NCBI GenBank assembly: GCA_001804805.1
Contig: MHBH01000084.1
Span: forward strand, 1 to 64,000
Reading direction: 5' to 3'
Length of the DNA: 64,000 bases
From: Lentisphaerae bacterium GWF2_49_21
GTDB taxonomy: Bacteria; Verrucomicrobiota; Lentisphaeria; Victivallales; GWF2-50-93
The notes under the pieces were generated by a model. It did not search any database, was not told where the DNA came from, and saw nothing but the letters and a program-made list of their open reading frames with translations. A program made the translations under genes and the position numbers. Shown in pieces: positions 27,137-34,918 of the stretch. The stretch's first letter is position 1; the number at the start of each line of letters is the position of its first letter.

Positions 27137-27529
27137 ATGTGGCTTTTCTCAATATTGGCGATCATAATGGTGGTAGGGACGGCGATATGCTATCTGGTGA
27201 TGGGAACGCTGCCCGAAATGTATATCCACATGTTCGCCTATGGATTTCTTCTCGCCGGAATCGGCTACCTGATCGAGCTCATGAAGAAGAGGGAGAAGAA
27301 CATGGAAGCCCATATGGAATGGATACTCGATAAGAAATTCAAGATCTTTGCCGAGGAGCTCAAGACGATAAGGACCTTGATTTTAAAGCTCGAAGATAGA
27401 AGGGAAAGCAGTGTTGAACCTTTGGCGCCTTTCATTCCGCCTCTTGTCCTGCCGAGAAGAGAGAACGGCCTCAAGGATGAGAAGCCTATTTTCTCGGCTC
27501 CGATTTCCAAGCAGAAATTTGAAGATTGA
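27137..27529 (+). CDS. Small membrane protein of unknown function
   Basis: A 130-residue protein. Two transmembrane helices (about 2-24 WLFSILAIIMVVGTAICYLVMG and 29-48 YIHMFAYGFLLAGIGYLIEL) with a charged cytoplasmic helix after them (KKREKNMEAHMEWILDKKFKIFAEELKTIRTLILKLEDRRE), then a Pro-rich tail. I do not recognise the family. ATAAAGGATTG before the ATG gives a modest ribosome binding site. It lies in line with the genes on both sides. Confidence 0.65.
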   Translation: MWLFSILAIIMVVGTAICYLVMGTLPEMYIHMFAYGFLLAGIGYLIELMKKREKNMEAHMEWILDKKFKIFAEELKTIRTLILKLEDRRESSVEPLAPFIPPLVLPRRENGLKDEKPIFSAPISKQKFED

Positions 27530-27620
27530 AACAGAATCACTGGTTCAATTATGCCAGATATGAAAATCCAAATCCCTCACAAGTCAAGCTGGCTCTTCGG
27601 CCGCCCGGTATCGGTATAGA

Positions 27621-28889
27621 ATGAAAACGGGAATGCCTTTCGACTGGAAGCCTATTATATACCGAGGCGTAGAATCGGAGGAGCTCGACTACAAGGCCGC
27701 GCAGAACTGGAACAACCTCAACAGGGCCGGAAAGGCCCGCTTTGCACGCCACTGCATGGCGATCGCAAACACCAAGGGCGGCTATATCGTGGTCGGAGTG
27801 GGTGAAGACAAGTCCGGACGCCCCTGCATCTATACGGGGGTGAACGACCGCCAGTGCAAGTCATTCGATCCGACCGATGTCGGGAATGTCATCAACAGGT
27901 TCTCGGATCCGGCCATAGATTTCGACATTGAACGGCCGGTTGTCGACGATAAAAGATATGTGGTCTTTGTCATCAGGCGCTTCTCGGAGATACCGCACGT
28001 CTGCAGCTACAGCTGCAACTCCGAACTCCAGCAGGGCGTCTTCTACATCAGGACGGCCGATGCTTCGAGCCGGCCGGCCTACAAGGCTTCAGAGATACAC
28101 GGGATCGTCCAGCGCGCACTCAGGAACCAGCGTGAACTCCTCGGCAGGATGCTAAGAGGTATCCTCTATGAGGGGAGGAAGACGCTCGCCCCTGAGGCCA
28201 AGAGCGAATTCATTGAACAAATAAGCCATTCATTCAAGATTTTCGACAAGAGGAAGAAGGAATTCAAGCTTGACAGGGGGACGGTGTGGGAGATATCGGT
28301 CTTCCCATCTGAATTCATTGTGGACAAATGTTCTCTTTCCGAAATCCGGAAGGCGGTGGAGAATTCAGTTTCCACGACACTTGAGTCGTCATTTGTCTTT
28401 CTCGAGGAGAGCGAGGAGAGTTTTTTCACCAATGTTGCGTTCCGCACATTTTCCAAGGAACGCAGGCAGTACTGGCAGGCCTTCAGTTCCGGACTTTTCC
28501 ACTATATAACAGTTGTCGAAAAGGATAAAAACTCACTGAAATACGATGACATTGTGAAGATGGTCTCCAGCGCGGTTCATTTTCTGGGCCAATATTACTA
28601 TGAGCTTGGTTACACCGACGAGCTTTTCGGCCTGAAATTCAAAGTCTCCTCCGTGGAAGGTGTACGCCTGACAGGAATCGGAGGCAAGGCAGGTGAAAGT
28701 TCTCATGTGTGCCGCATACCTGAAATAGAAGTCAAGATCCAGCGTACGGCCGCCGATCTGATGAGCGGCAATGCCGGACACAGCGCAAGGATAATACGCG
28801 AGATCTGCGAGCGCTTCAATTTTCCCCAGGGCAAACATGTGCAGCTTGAAAATATGATAACGGACTTCCTTGAGAAGAGAAATATTTAA
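27621..28889 (+). CDS. AlbA_2 (Schlafen-type) domain protein
   Basis: A 422-residue protein. Residues about 10-140 match the AlbA_2 or divergent Schlafen-like module: ESEELDYKAAQNW, then ARHCMAIANTKGGYIVVGVGEDKSGRP, and later VVFVIRRFSEIPHVCS with FYIRTADASSRPA. This module is found in putative transcription regulators and some defence or tRNA-cleaving proteins. The remaining roughly 280 residues have no recognisable domain. It converges with dsbD and overlaps its stop by 4 nt. Function uncertain; nothing adjacent suggests a defence cluster. Confidence 0.78.
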   Translation: MKTGMPFDWKPIIYRGVESEELDYKAAQNWNNLNRAGKARFARHCMAIANTKGGYIVVGVGEDKSGRPCIYTGVNDRQCKSFDPTDVGNVINRFSDPAIDFDIERPVVDDKRYVVFVIRRFSEIPHVCSYSCNSELQQGVFYIRTADASSRPAYKASEIHGIVQRALRNQRELLGRMLRGILYEGRKTLAPEAKSEFIEQISHSFKIFDKRKKEFKLDRGTVWEISVFPSEFIVDKCSLSEIRKAVENSVSTTLESSFVFLEESEESFFTNVAFRTFSKERRQYWQAFSSGLFHYITVVEKDKNSLKYDDIVKMVSSAVHFLGQYYYELGYTDELFGLKFKVSSVEGVRLTGIGGKAGESSHVCRIPEIEVKIQRTAADLMSGNAGHSARIIREICERFNFPQGKHVQLENMITDFLEKRNI

Positions 28890-30451
28890 TTCTGCGGGAG
28901 CAGAACTAAATATGTCGGGAAGCCGAGGACCTTGAAATAGGTCAGGACTTCAAATGTCTCCGGATCGTCCGGATTTTCCGCATGGTATTTGACTTTTACA
29001 AATCCTTCCAGCTTTCCTGTGACTTTGGCATTCCTGAGAGTCGTCAGATCCATCGCCTCGCAGTTCTTGCACCAGCTTGCAGTAAAGTCGATCAGCAGCG
29101 GCAGTTTCTCCTTTTCCGAGTTGGCGAAAGCTTCAGGAAGAGATGAAAGCCATCCGCTTTCAATTGGCGCAGGCCCCTTTTTTGAGATGATGGAGTAGCC
29201 GGAATATGCGTAATAGGTTGCAATGGCAATTATGAAAACCCCGAAGACGTATTTGACCTTGACCATCCATGCTCCGGGTTTTGGAAGAAGCGCAAGGCCG
29301 GCTCCGGCGAACGGCCATGGCAGTGCCATTCCCGCGCCAAGGAGGAAGGGGAGCAGAAGCCCGTAGAAATCCCCCTGGGAATAAAGATATGACGAGAAAA
29401 GCAGGACAGCGATCACGACGGGAGCTACGCATGCTCCCGCAAGCAATGCCGACACAGCGCCCATGGTCATCGCCGTGATCATGCTCCGGCTTTTGTTGTC
29501 GGTGCCGGACTTGAGGAATTTTGAGAAGTCGATCGGGAATATGTCGAACATGGCGAGAGCGAGGAAGATAAAAACCAGCGCAGCTGCAAAATTAAAAAAT
29601 GGAGAGGCGTTGATCGCTCCAAATGTGGATCCGGTGAGGACGGCGGCAATCCCGAGAAGGCCATATGCAAGAGTTATCCCGATTCCATACATCAGCCCGA
29701 GGACGAAGCCCTGGAATTTCGATGTGGCATTTGCTCCGGCTCCGATTATGGCCAGGTTCACAGGAATCAGCGGCAGGACGCATGGTGTCAGATTCAGAGC
29801 GAGTCCTCCGAGCATGATCAGCAGGAATGAGATTATCAGGTTGCTGTCTTTCAGATTGTCAAACAGCGAATATTTAATGGTTTTTCCCGGATTCACGGAA
29901 GATTCGAGGAATGATATGAACTCGCTTGCATTCATATAACCGACTTCAGATCCCGCGAGTTTTGACCTGGCGGCGAGTTCCTTCCACGTTGCGGGAGCTG
30001 CAATTATTTTCTCCGGTTCCGGTTTGGGGGCCGGAGATTTTGTTTCCTCCGGAATGGTTTGGATGGTCAGCTCGATCTTCTTGGGCGGATAGCAGAGGAA
30101 TGGTTTCCTGCTGCAGCCTTGGAACTCGATTGAGGCTTTCAAGGCGCCAGCCAGTCCATCCGAGGAATATTCCCAGATGTTCACGCCTTCTGGATATACA
30201 GAATGTTCCTTGTTGAATGCGTCTTTTTCATTTACTGTTTCGGGAGACCGCAGAAGCTTAGCTGTCTTATCGGCTGAATCGGCAATCTGGATCTTTGTCT
30301 TGTCGCTGTATAAGTAGCAGTCCTTCTGGATATCGGCTTTGATTGTGATCTTACCGTCCTTTGAGTCGGATGTCCAAGTGAAAGGAGAAGCGGCATCAGC
30401 ATTTGGCACTGATGAAAGCAGCAGCATTGCAATGATAAATAATTGCTTCAT
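28886..30451 (-). CDS. dsbD: Thiol:disulfide interchange protein DsbD
   Basis: A 521-residue protein. Signal (1-20), then an N-terminal periplasmic DsbD-alpha-like domain (about 25-135, with FQGCSRKPFLCYPP). Membrane domain (about 200-410, LGGLALNLTPCVLPLIPVNLAIIGAG and SALLAGACVAPVVIAVLLFSSYLYSQG) with the paired Pro-Cys cysteines. C-terminal thioredoxin-like domain with WCKNC (Cys461, Cys464) and cis-Pro LGFPTYLV. It carries electrons from cytoplasmic thioredoxin to periplasmic disulfide isomerases or cytochrome c maturation. It starts 27 nt after the anti-sigma gene, so an ECF factor probably controls envelope redox balance here. Confidence 0.93.
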   Translation of the reverse strand: MKQLFIIAMLLLSSVPNADAASPFTWTSDSKDGKITIKADIQKDCYLYSDKTKIQIADSADKTAKLLRSPETVNEKDAFNKEHSVYPEGVNIWEYSSDGLAGALKASIEFQGCSRKPFLCYPPKKIELTIQTIPEETKSPAPKPEPEKIIAAPATWKELAARSKLAGSEVGYMNASEFISFLESSVNPGKTIKYSLFDNLKDSNLIISFLLIMLGGLALNLTPCVLPLIPVNLAIIGAGANATSKFQGFVLGLMYGIGITLAYGLLGIAAVLTGSTFGAINASPFFNFAAALVFIFLALAMFDIFPIDFSKFLKSGTDNKSRSMITAMTMGAVSALLAGACVAPVVIAVLLFSSYLYSQGDFYGLLLPFLLGAGMALPWPFAGAGLALLPKPGAWMVKVKYVFGVFIIAIATYYAYSGYSIISKKGPAPIESGWLSSLPEAFANSEKEKLPLLIDFTASWCKNCEAMDLTTLRNAKVTGKLEGFVKVKYHAENPDDPETFEVLTYFKVLGFPTYLVLLPQN

Positions 30452-30478
30452 TCGGGTAATCTATCATGGAAACTGGAA

Positions 30479-31357
30479 TTATCTGTTTTTGGAAACGATT
30501 TTGATCTCATATCCTACTTTGTCATCAGCGTTTCCGTAGAAGACATTCTGTTCGGGCTGGGGCTGTGCCGGGGAAAGAAGCTCGAATCCATCCTTGGCAT
30601 AAAGCCTGACGAATGTCGAGAGCTGCATCTTGTTCAGGCTGACTGATGAACTCAGTGTTCCGGAGTCATCGGCTGTGAATTTCAAGATGTCCGCCTTCAC
30701 TCCGGTTTTATTCAGGCATTCTTTCGCCTTGGCGATAGCGTTGCCCATATCGTCGGTTGTCCATACTTGGCTGACGGAGTCGGGAATTATTGCAGGTTTG
30801 TCTGGCGAATATTCCTTCTGTGCCGGAGTCATGAACCTGATGTCCGGAGATGTACTCACGTCCCTTAGGTTCCGAATCTCGATCTCGCCCGGGATGCCGG
30901 CGATTCCGGCCGGAGCTTTTTGCGGGATCGTCGAGACTATGCTGGCTGGCGGAGATGTGCGGAGCGGCTGGCTGCCGGTTATCTTGGAATTGCTGTCGGT
31001 GAAATTTTTGATATAGACGAAAATTCCTGCGATCAGGATGAAGACGGCTGCTGCTTTCATGAACTGGATAATATAGAAGGGTACCACGGGGTTTTTCTCT
31101 GCGGAAATCTTCGAACGTACTTTTTTCAGCATGGTTTCCGGAAAATCAGCATTTTGCTTTTCTTTCATGTTCCTTGCAATGGCTCCGGCCATCTTCGCAA
31201 AATCTTCCAGCCTGGACTGGCATTCCGCACAGGAGGCGATGTGGGCCGATTCCGGGCCTTCCTTGGGCAATTCGCCGTCAAAGTATGCGCAGACGATCTC
31301 GTGATCCGGGCATCCGGTGGTGTTTTCTTTGATGTTCTTATTTCTGTTCATCTTCAA
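30479..31357 (-). CDS. Zinc-finger anti-sigma factor
   Basis: A 292-residue protein. The N-terminal zinc-binding anti-sigma motif (about 17-50, HEIVCAYFDGELPKEGPESAHIASCAECQSRL, His-x3-Cys-x2-Cys pattern) binds and holds the ECF factor encoded just upstream. One transmembrane helix at about 97-117 (FMKAAAVFILIAGIFVYI) is followed by a periplasmic domain without a clear family. Release is probably by signal-driven proteolysis or redox change at the zinc site, as in related systems. Lies between sigma factor and dsbD. Confidence 0.88.
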   Translation of the reverse strand: MKMNRNKNIKENTTGCPDHEIVCAYFDGELPKEGPESAHIASCAECQSRLEDFAKMAGAIARNMKEKQNADFPETMLKKVRSKISAEKNPVVPFYIIQFMKAAAVFILIAGIFVYIKNFTDSNSKITGSQPLRTSPPASIVSTIPQKAPAGIAGIPGEIEIRNLRDVSTSPDIRFMTPAQKEYSPDKPAIIPDSVSQVWTTDDMGNAIAKAKECLNKTGVKADILKFTADDSGTLSSSVSLNKMQLSTFVRLYAKDGFELLSPAQPQPEQNVFYGNADDKVGYEIKIVSKNR

Positions 31358-31405
31358 TTCGCTCCGCCCCTTGATTTTACTTCGTCATCTTGCCTTGCAG
31401 GACAA

Positions 31406-31449
31406 GTTCGATACTTGCTCCGCATCAGCGGAGTTCCGTGTTCGATACT
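31406..31449. repeat. Hairpin CTCCGCATCAGCGGAG between direct repeats GTTCGATACT
   Basis: The 10-nt direct repeats are at 31406-31415 and 31440-31449, with the hairpin at 31418-31433. The last codons of the sigma gene (PVSNTELR) are translated from this repeat. The arrangement looks like a hairpin element inserted in a word repeat. Confidence 0.75.
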
Positions 31450-32045
31450 GGACATTCACTTTTTAGTCTTTCTGAAAGCGTCTCCCTCGCCCTGGATATC
31501 CTTGACTTGACCGTTCCGATGTTTGCTTCAGTGATTTTTGCGATGTCCTCATAGCTCATATTTTCGACATGTCTCAGGATTATGACCTCCTTCAGCGTCT
31601 CAGGCAGGGCGTCTACGGCCTTCATGATCCTCGAATTTTCTTCAGCGCTCTCAATTGCCTTTTCCGGACCATTGGAGATGTCCGGGACATCCATGTCCTG
31701 GTTTTTGCCGTCATTGCCGAAGCCTTTTTCCGCTGACATGCTGATATTCTGTCCGGCGCCTCTCCTCCTGTTCCAATGGTACTTGTTCCTGGAGAGATTC
31801 ATCACGATCCGGTAAAGCCATGTTGAAAAGGACGAATCACCCCTGAACGTCTTCAAATTCCTATATGCCTTAACGAAAGCATCCTGTACAACCTCCTCCG
31901 CGTCCTCACGGCTACCGAGAAGCCCATGTGCGACATTGTACATCTGTACGCTGTACTTCCTCACAAGCTCGTCAAAAGCAGCTTCAGAACCCGAATTGAA
32001 GCTCCTTACAAGCTCAGGATCGTCGTTTTTAACTGTCTCTTCCAT
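31425..32045 (-). CDS. ECF-type RNA polymerase sigma factor
   Basis: About 206 residues from ATG 32045; a GTG at 32054 in frame is possible. Region 2 is at about 15-95 (AFDELVRKYSVQMYNVAHGLLGSREDAEEVVQDAFVKAYRNLKTF, then FSTWLYRIVMNLSRNKYH), followed by a Gly/Asn-rich linker. Region 4 is at about 145-195 (ALPETLKEVIILRHVENMSYEDIAKITEANIGTVKSRISRARETL). It directs transcription of envelope stress genes and is first in an operon with its anti-sigma factor and dsbD. The extreme C-terminus is repeat-derived. A sigmaE-like GGAACTT...GTCTA lies directly upstream, fitting autoregulation. Confidence 0.95.
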   Translation of the reverse strand: MEETVKNDDPELVRSFNSGSEAAFDELVRKYSVQMYNVAHGLLGSREDAEEVVQDAFVKAYRNLKTFRGDSSFSTWLYRIVMNLSRNKYHWNRRRGAGQNISMSAEKGFGNDGKNQDMDVPDISNGPEKAIESAEENSRIMKAVDALPETLKEVIILRHVENMSYEDIAKITEANIGTVKSRISRARETLSERLKSECPVSNTELR

Positions 32046-32047
32046 TA

Positions 32048-32074
32048 TAGACACCGGATTCCCCGTAAAGTTCC
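32048..32074 (-). promoter_or_regulatory. Possible ECF (sigmaE-like) promoter of the sigma operon
   Basis: On the minus strand GGAACTT (32074-32068) and GTCTA (32052-32048) are separated by 15 nt, as in sigmaE-type promoters. The -10 element lies only 2 nt before ATG 32045, so the transcript start would fall at or after that codon. This argues against it, or for a leaderless or downstream start. Confidence 0.35.
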
Positions 32075-32148
32075 ATGCTTTTGAAAAATATCGGATGGTA
32101 AGATAATCCCTGAACTGGAAAATTGCATAGCAACTGTCTTTAAATATC

Positions 32149-32901
32149 TTACGGCTCGTGAGTCTTTGTTTTTGTGAATTCTCTGGCGAGTTTCTGGAAG
32201 TCTGCAGTTGTCTCGACCTCCTTGAGCTGTCTTGTCAGCCGGTTAAGCTCAAGGATCTTCCTGGCCATCCTGCCTGCCTCATCATCGTATGCTTCAATGG
32301 CCTGGACGGCCTTCTCAAGCTCCTCTTCCTTGACACTGACATTCCTGAATGGCCGTGTCGCATCCTGCAGTGTGCTGGTTATTTTATCAAGAGGATAGGA
32401 GTCTTCGATAAATGCGTATATTGCAACTGCGGTTTCACGATCACCTGTTTTGCTGAATGCTCCGTATAAGGCTTCTAATGCGAGCATGCGCGGATGCGCC
32501 ATGCTCCAACTCATTGAGGCTCCATCTGCATGTGAGCAGGTTATTAGAAATCCGATGGATATCCCGAATCCTCCTTTTATGAACTGATGCTTACACTTTT
32601 TCCCCATAATCCTCATATACAATTCCGGAAGAATCCTGGGAATATCTGGACTGAATGTGTCTGAACTCATGAGTCCCCCTGAGGATTGGGAAAGGACAGT
32701 CCGTCTGAAAATCGGCAGGCCAAATAGTTTGATTTCCCTGATGTCCGCATGCTGCAGGCACTTTGGACAGATTGCGCTGATATCCCAGGTTTCAATGCCT
32801 CCACATAAGTCCACGGCAATAAAAACAAGTAGCGCTATGAACAGGCAAAAGGATATGCGTTTAATTGGAAATCGCCGTTTTGCTTGATTACTCTTAATCA
32901 T
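32149..32901 (-). CDS. Membrane-anchored protein of unknown function
   Basis: A 250-residue protein. One N-terminal transmembrane helix (about 15-33, RISFCLFIALLVFIAVDLCGG). Then a Cys pair (ISAICPKCLQHADIREIKLFGLPIF), a second cysteine region (GKKCKHQF) and a helical C-terminal half (about 150-250, MLALEALYGAFSKTGDRETAVAIYAFIED). I do not recognise the family. It lies upstream of the sigma operon with a 100-nt gap; whether it belongs to it is open. Confidence 0.65.
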   Translation of the reverse strand: MIKSNQAKRRFPIKRISFCLFIALLVFIAVDLCGGIETWDISAICPKCLQHADIREIKLFGLPIFRRTVLSQSSGGLMSSDTFSPDIPRILPELYMRIMGKKCKHQFIKGGFGISIGFLITCSHADGASMSWSMAHPRMLALEALYGAFSKTGDRETAVAIYAFIEDSYPLDKITSTLQDATRPFRNVSVKEEELEKAVQAIEAYDDEAGRMARKILELNRLTRQLKEVETTADFQKLAREFTKTKTHEP

Positions 32902-33255
32902 TGCATGTTCTTGGGATTAGAGAAGTAGTAAAAACACATTTGATTATCCCCCAGACTTGCCGTTGCTGGGAGAGAGCCTCCCCCTTGAAAACAAGTCTAA
33001 TATATTCTGGGCGCAGGCATATTGCAATCAATTGCCAGTACTGGACTTGTCCTTCGTGAACTTCGTGCGCTTCGTGGTTAAGAAATTCTATTCTTTCCGC
33101 CGATCCGCCCACTGATAACCCGGCATAAATATTTCGAAATTCGATATTCAGTATTCGACATTCATAATTTCTGCATGTGCCTCTTTTCGCCTCAAAATCC
33201 TTGAATCCCAGGCTTTCCGGACTATCTTCCATCCTGAAAAATATCTGACATTAAT
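32902..33255. other. Gene-free gap with CTTCGTG triple and ATATTCGA words
   Basis: CCTTCGTGAACTTCGTGCGC plus CTTCGTGGTTAAG (about 33054-33086) is a three-fold word repeat. ATTTCGAAATTCGATATTC words follow at 33129-33165. No gene or riboswitch fold was recognised before cobO, and no Shine-Dalgarno site precedes its ATG. Confidence 0.55.
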
Positions 33256-33777
33256 ATGCGCAATAAAGGATACATACAGATCTACACCGGCAACGGCAAA
33301 GGCAAGACAACTGCCGCCATCGGTCTGGCTGTCCGTGCCGCAGGAGCCGGACTCAAAGTCTTCATCGGACAGTTCGCCAAGGGCTCGAAATGCAGCGAGC
33401 ACAAGGCCCTTGCGAAATTCGCAAAGAACATAAGGCTGAAGCAGTATGGCGGGAAATGCTTTATAGGAAGAAAGCATGATGCGAAAGATCTTGCGATGGC
33501 ACGAAGGGGCTTTGAAGAAATCAAAAGAATGGTCGCCTCGGGCAGATACCCTCTCGTGATACTCGACGAGATAACTACCGCCAATAAATATGGATTTGTG
33601 ACTGTTGATGAAGTCCTCATGCTGATCAAGTCGAAGCCGCAGCATGTGGAACTTGTCCTGACTGGCAGAAATGCCGACTCGGAACTGATTAAGTCCGCTG
33701 ACTTGGTGACCGAGATGAAGGAAGTGAAGCATTATTTCAAAAGAGGCGTGCAGGCGAGGGTGGGGATTGAGAAGTGA
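33256..33777 (+). CDS. cobO: Cob(I)yrinic acid a,c-diamide adenosyltransferase (CobA/CobO/BtuR type)
   Basis: A 173-residue protein. The P-loop TGNGKGKTT at residues 11-19 binds ATP. Further motifs are GLKVFIGQFAKG, YPLVILDEITTANKYGFV and VLTGRNADSELIKSADLVTEMKEVKHYF, all standard for the CobO-type adenosyltransferase. It adds the 5'-deoxyadenosyl group to reduced cobalamin or cobinamide in synthesis or salvage. No other cobalamin gene is near. The presence of URO-D-like proteins with possible corrinoid links in this window is suggestive only. Confidence 0.95.
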   Translation: MRNKGYIQIYTGNGKGKTTAAIGLAVRAAGAGLKVFIGQFAKGSKCSEHKALAKFAKNIRLKQYGGKCFIGRKHDAKDLAMARRGFEEIKRMVASGRYPLVILDEITTANKYGFVTVDEVLMLIKSKPQHVELVLTGRNADSELIKSADLVTEMKEVKHYFKRGVQARVGIEK

Positions 33778-33780
33778 GAT

Positions 33781-33943
33781 GATACTCGAAACTTGATACT
33801 TGTAACTCGTAACTTGAAATTCGAAATTGTAACCTTGAAAAATGCACGACGATAATTTGTTTCTGTGCCTGTCCTCCCTAGCATCTCAGCGAAGGAGGAT
33901 GTTCTGTGGTTGAAAATCGGCAATTGGAAATTGGCAATCGAAA
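33781..33943. repeat. D words and a J element flanked by TTCTGTG direct repeats
   Basis: GATACTCGAAACTTGATACT and TGTAACTCGTAACTTGAAAT words run to about 33830. A J element (CCTGTCCTCCCTAGCATCTC then AGCGAAGGAGGAT) at 33868-33900 has TTCTGTG on both sides (33861-33867 and 33902-33908). GGCAATTGGAAATTGGCAAT words run up to the ATG at 33944. Confidence 0.75.
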
Positions 33944-34816
33944 ATGAAGATATTGAATCAAACATTTCTCCAGTGGTGGAAGAAGAACAGCTGCGGATAC
34001 CGGGCGCTGCTCTTCGACATCGACGGCACGCTCATCGCCGGACGCAAGGTCATGCCGGGGGCTTCAGCTCTTATCAAATGCCTGGAGGGAACAAGGTTCC
34101 CGTTCTACCTTTTGACCAATGACGGCAACCATTCCACCGAGGAAAAAAGCGTTATGCTGAAACGTGCAGGTCTGAACATAAGGCCCGACAGGATCGTTTC
34201 CTGTGCCGACGCCCTTGTCCCTTTCACCGAGAAGAACATGCTCAAAGGCAAGAAGTTCTTTGTCATGGGCGATCTCGGCAGGCCGAACTTCGCGGAAAAG
34301 GCCGGATTGAAAGTCGAAAAAAAGACCAGGAAGATCTGCGAATGCCAGGGCGTGATCGTGGGCGAGGGGACATACAACTGGCAGTCGAACATAAACGCTG
34401 CCATGAACTACTTCATTAAATATCCTGATAGATATCTGGTTGTTCCTAATCCTGACAGCTACTGGCCGAACGGTTCAAGCGGTGAACTTGGAATAGGAGC
34501 CGGTGGCAAGGCGCGCTTCATCTGTACGATCCTGGCCGACTATGGAATCCGGAAAAAGCCTACTTACCTTGGCAAGCCATACGGCGCGATTTTCAATTAT
34601 GCCTTTGAAATCCTGATCAAAAGATTCAATCTGCCTGCAAGCCTGCAGAAGAAACAAGTCCTCATGCTCGGGGATTCGCTGGCCTCAGACATCCATGGCG
34701 CGAACAGCTTCGGCCTGACCTCGGGTCTTGTCCTGACCGGCATCACCAACAACGACCATATTAAAAAAGCCAAGCCGTCGTTCCGCCCGGACTTCGTATT
34801 CCCAGGGATAAACTAG
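33944..34816 (+). CDS. HAD-superfamily IIA hydrolase (NagD-like)
   Basis: A 290-residue protein. HAD motif I is FDIDGTLIAG (nucleophile and acid aspartates), motif II LLTNDGNHS, and motif III/IV Lys and Asp in KPYGAIFNYAFE and VLMLGDSLASDIHGANSFGLTSGLVLTG. The cap between motifs II and III is the type IIA form of NagD/4-nitrophenylphosphatase-like enzymes. It dephosphorylates a small phosphate ester, perhaps a nucleotide or sugar phosphate. The ATG follows word-repeat DNA with no ribosome binding site visible. Confidence 0.9.
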   Translation: MKILNQTFLQWWKKNSCGYRALLFDIDGTLIAGRKVMPGASALIKCLEGTRFPFYLLTNDGNHSTEEKSVMLKRAGLNIRPDRIVSCADALVPFTEKNMLKGKKFFVMGDLGRPNFAEKAGLKVEKKTRKICECQGVIVGEGTYNWQSNINAAMNYFIKYPDRYLVVPNPDSYWPNGSSGELGIGAGGKARFICTILADYGIRKKPTYLGKPYGAIFNYAFEILIKRFNLPASLQKKQVLMLGDSLASDIHGANSFGLTSGLVLTGITNNDHIKKAKPSFRPDFVFPGIN

Positions 34817-34842
34817 TATGTTGGGCTTTAGCCCGACGCATT
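34816..34842. repeat. REP-like hairpin GTTGGGCTTTAGCCCGAC
   Basis: GGGC-TTTA-GCCC hairpin just after the HAD stop codon. It has the same layout as 11847 and 53212, with other stem bases. Confidence 0.6.
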
Positions 34843-34888
34843 TTGCAGATCCATGCTTCAATGAATATTTACAAATAATCCCAAAGTT

Positions 34889-34918
34889 ATAAAATAAATC
34901 CGTCAGGATTTATTTTAT
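34889..34918. terminator. Bidirectional terminator between convergent genes
   Basis: ATAAAATAAATCC, loop GTCA, then the exact complement (13-bp stem). It ends at the stop codon of the minus-strand URO-D gene and serves the HAD gene on the plus strand. Confidence 0.75.

Noticed and set aside
27621-28889. Defence-system gene (Schlafen-like)
   Set aside because: Only the AlbA_2 module is present and neighbours are housekeeping or envelope genes.
33140-33255. Cobalamin riboswitch before cobO
   Set aside because: No B12-box-like sequence was seen; the gap is word-repeat DNA.
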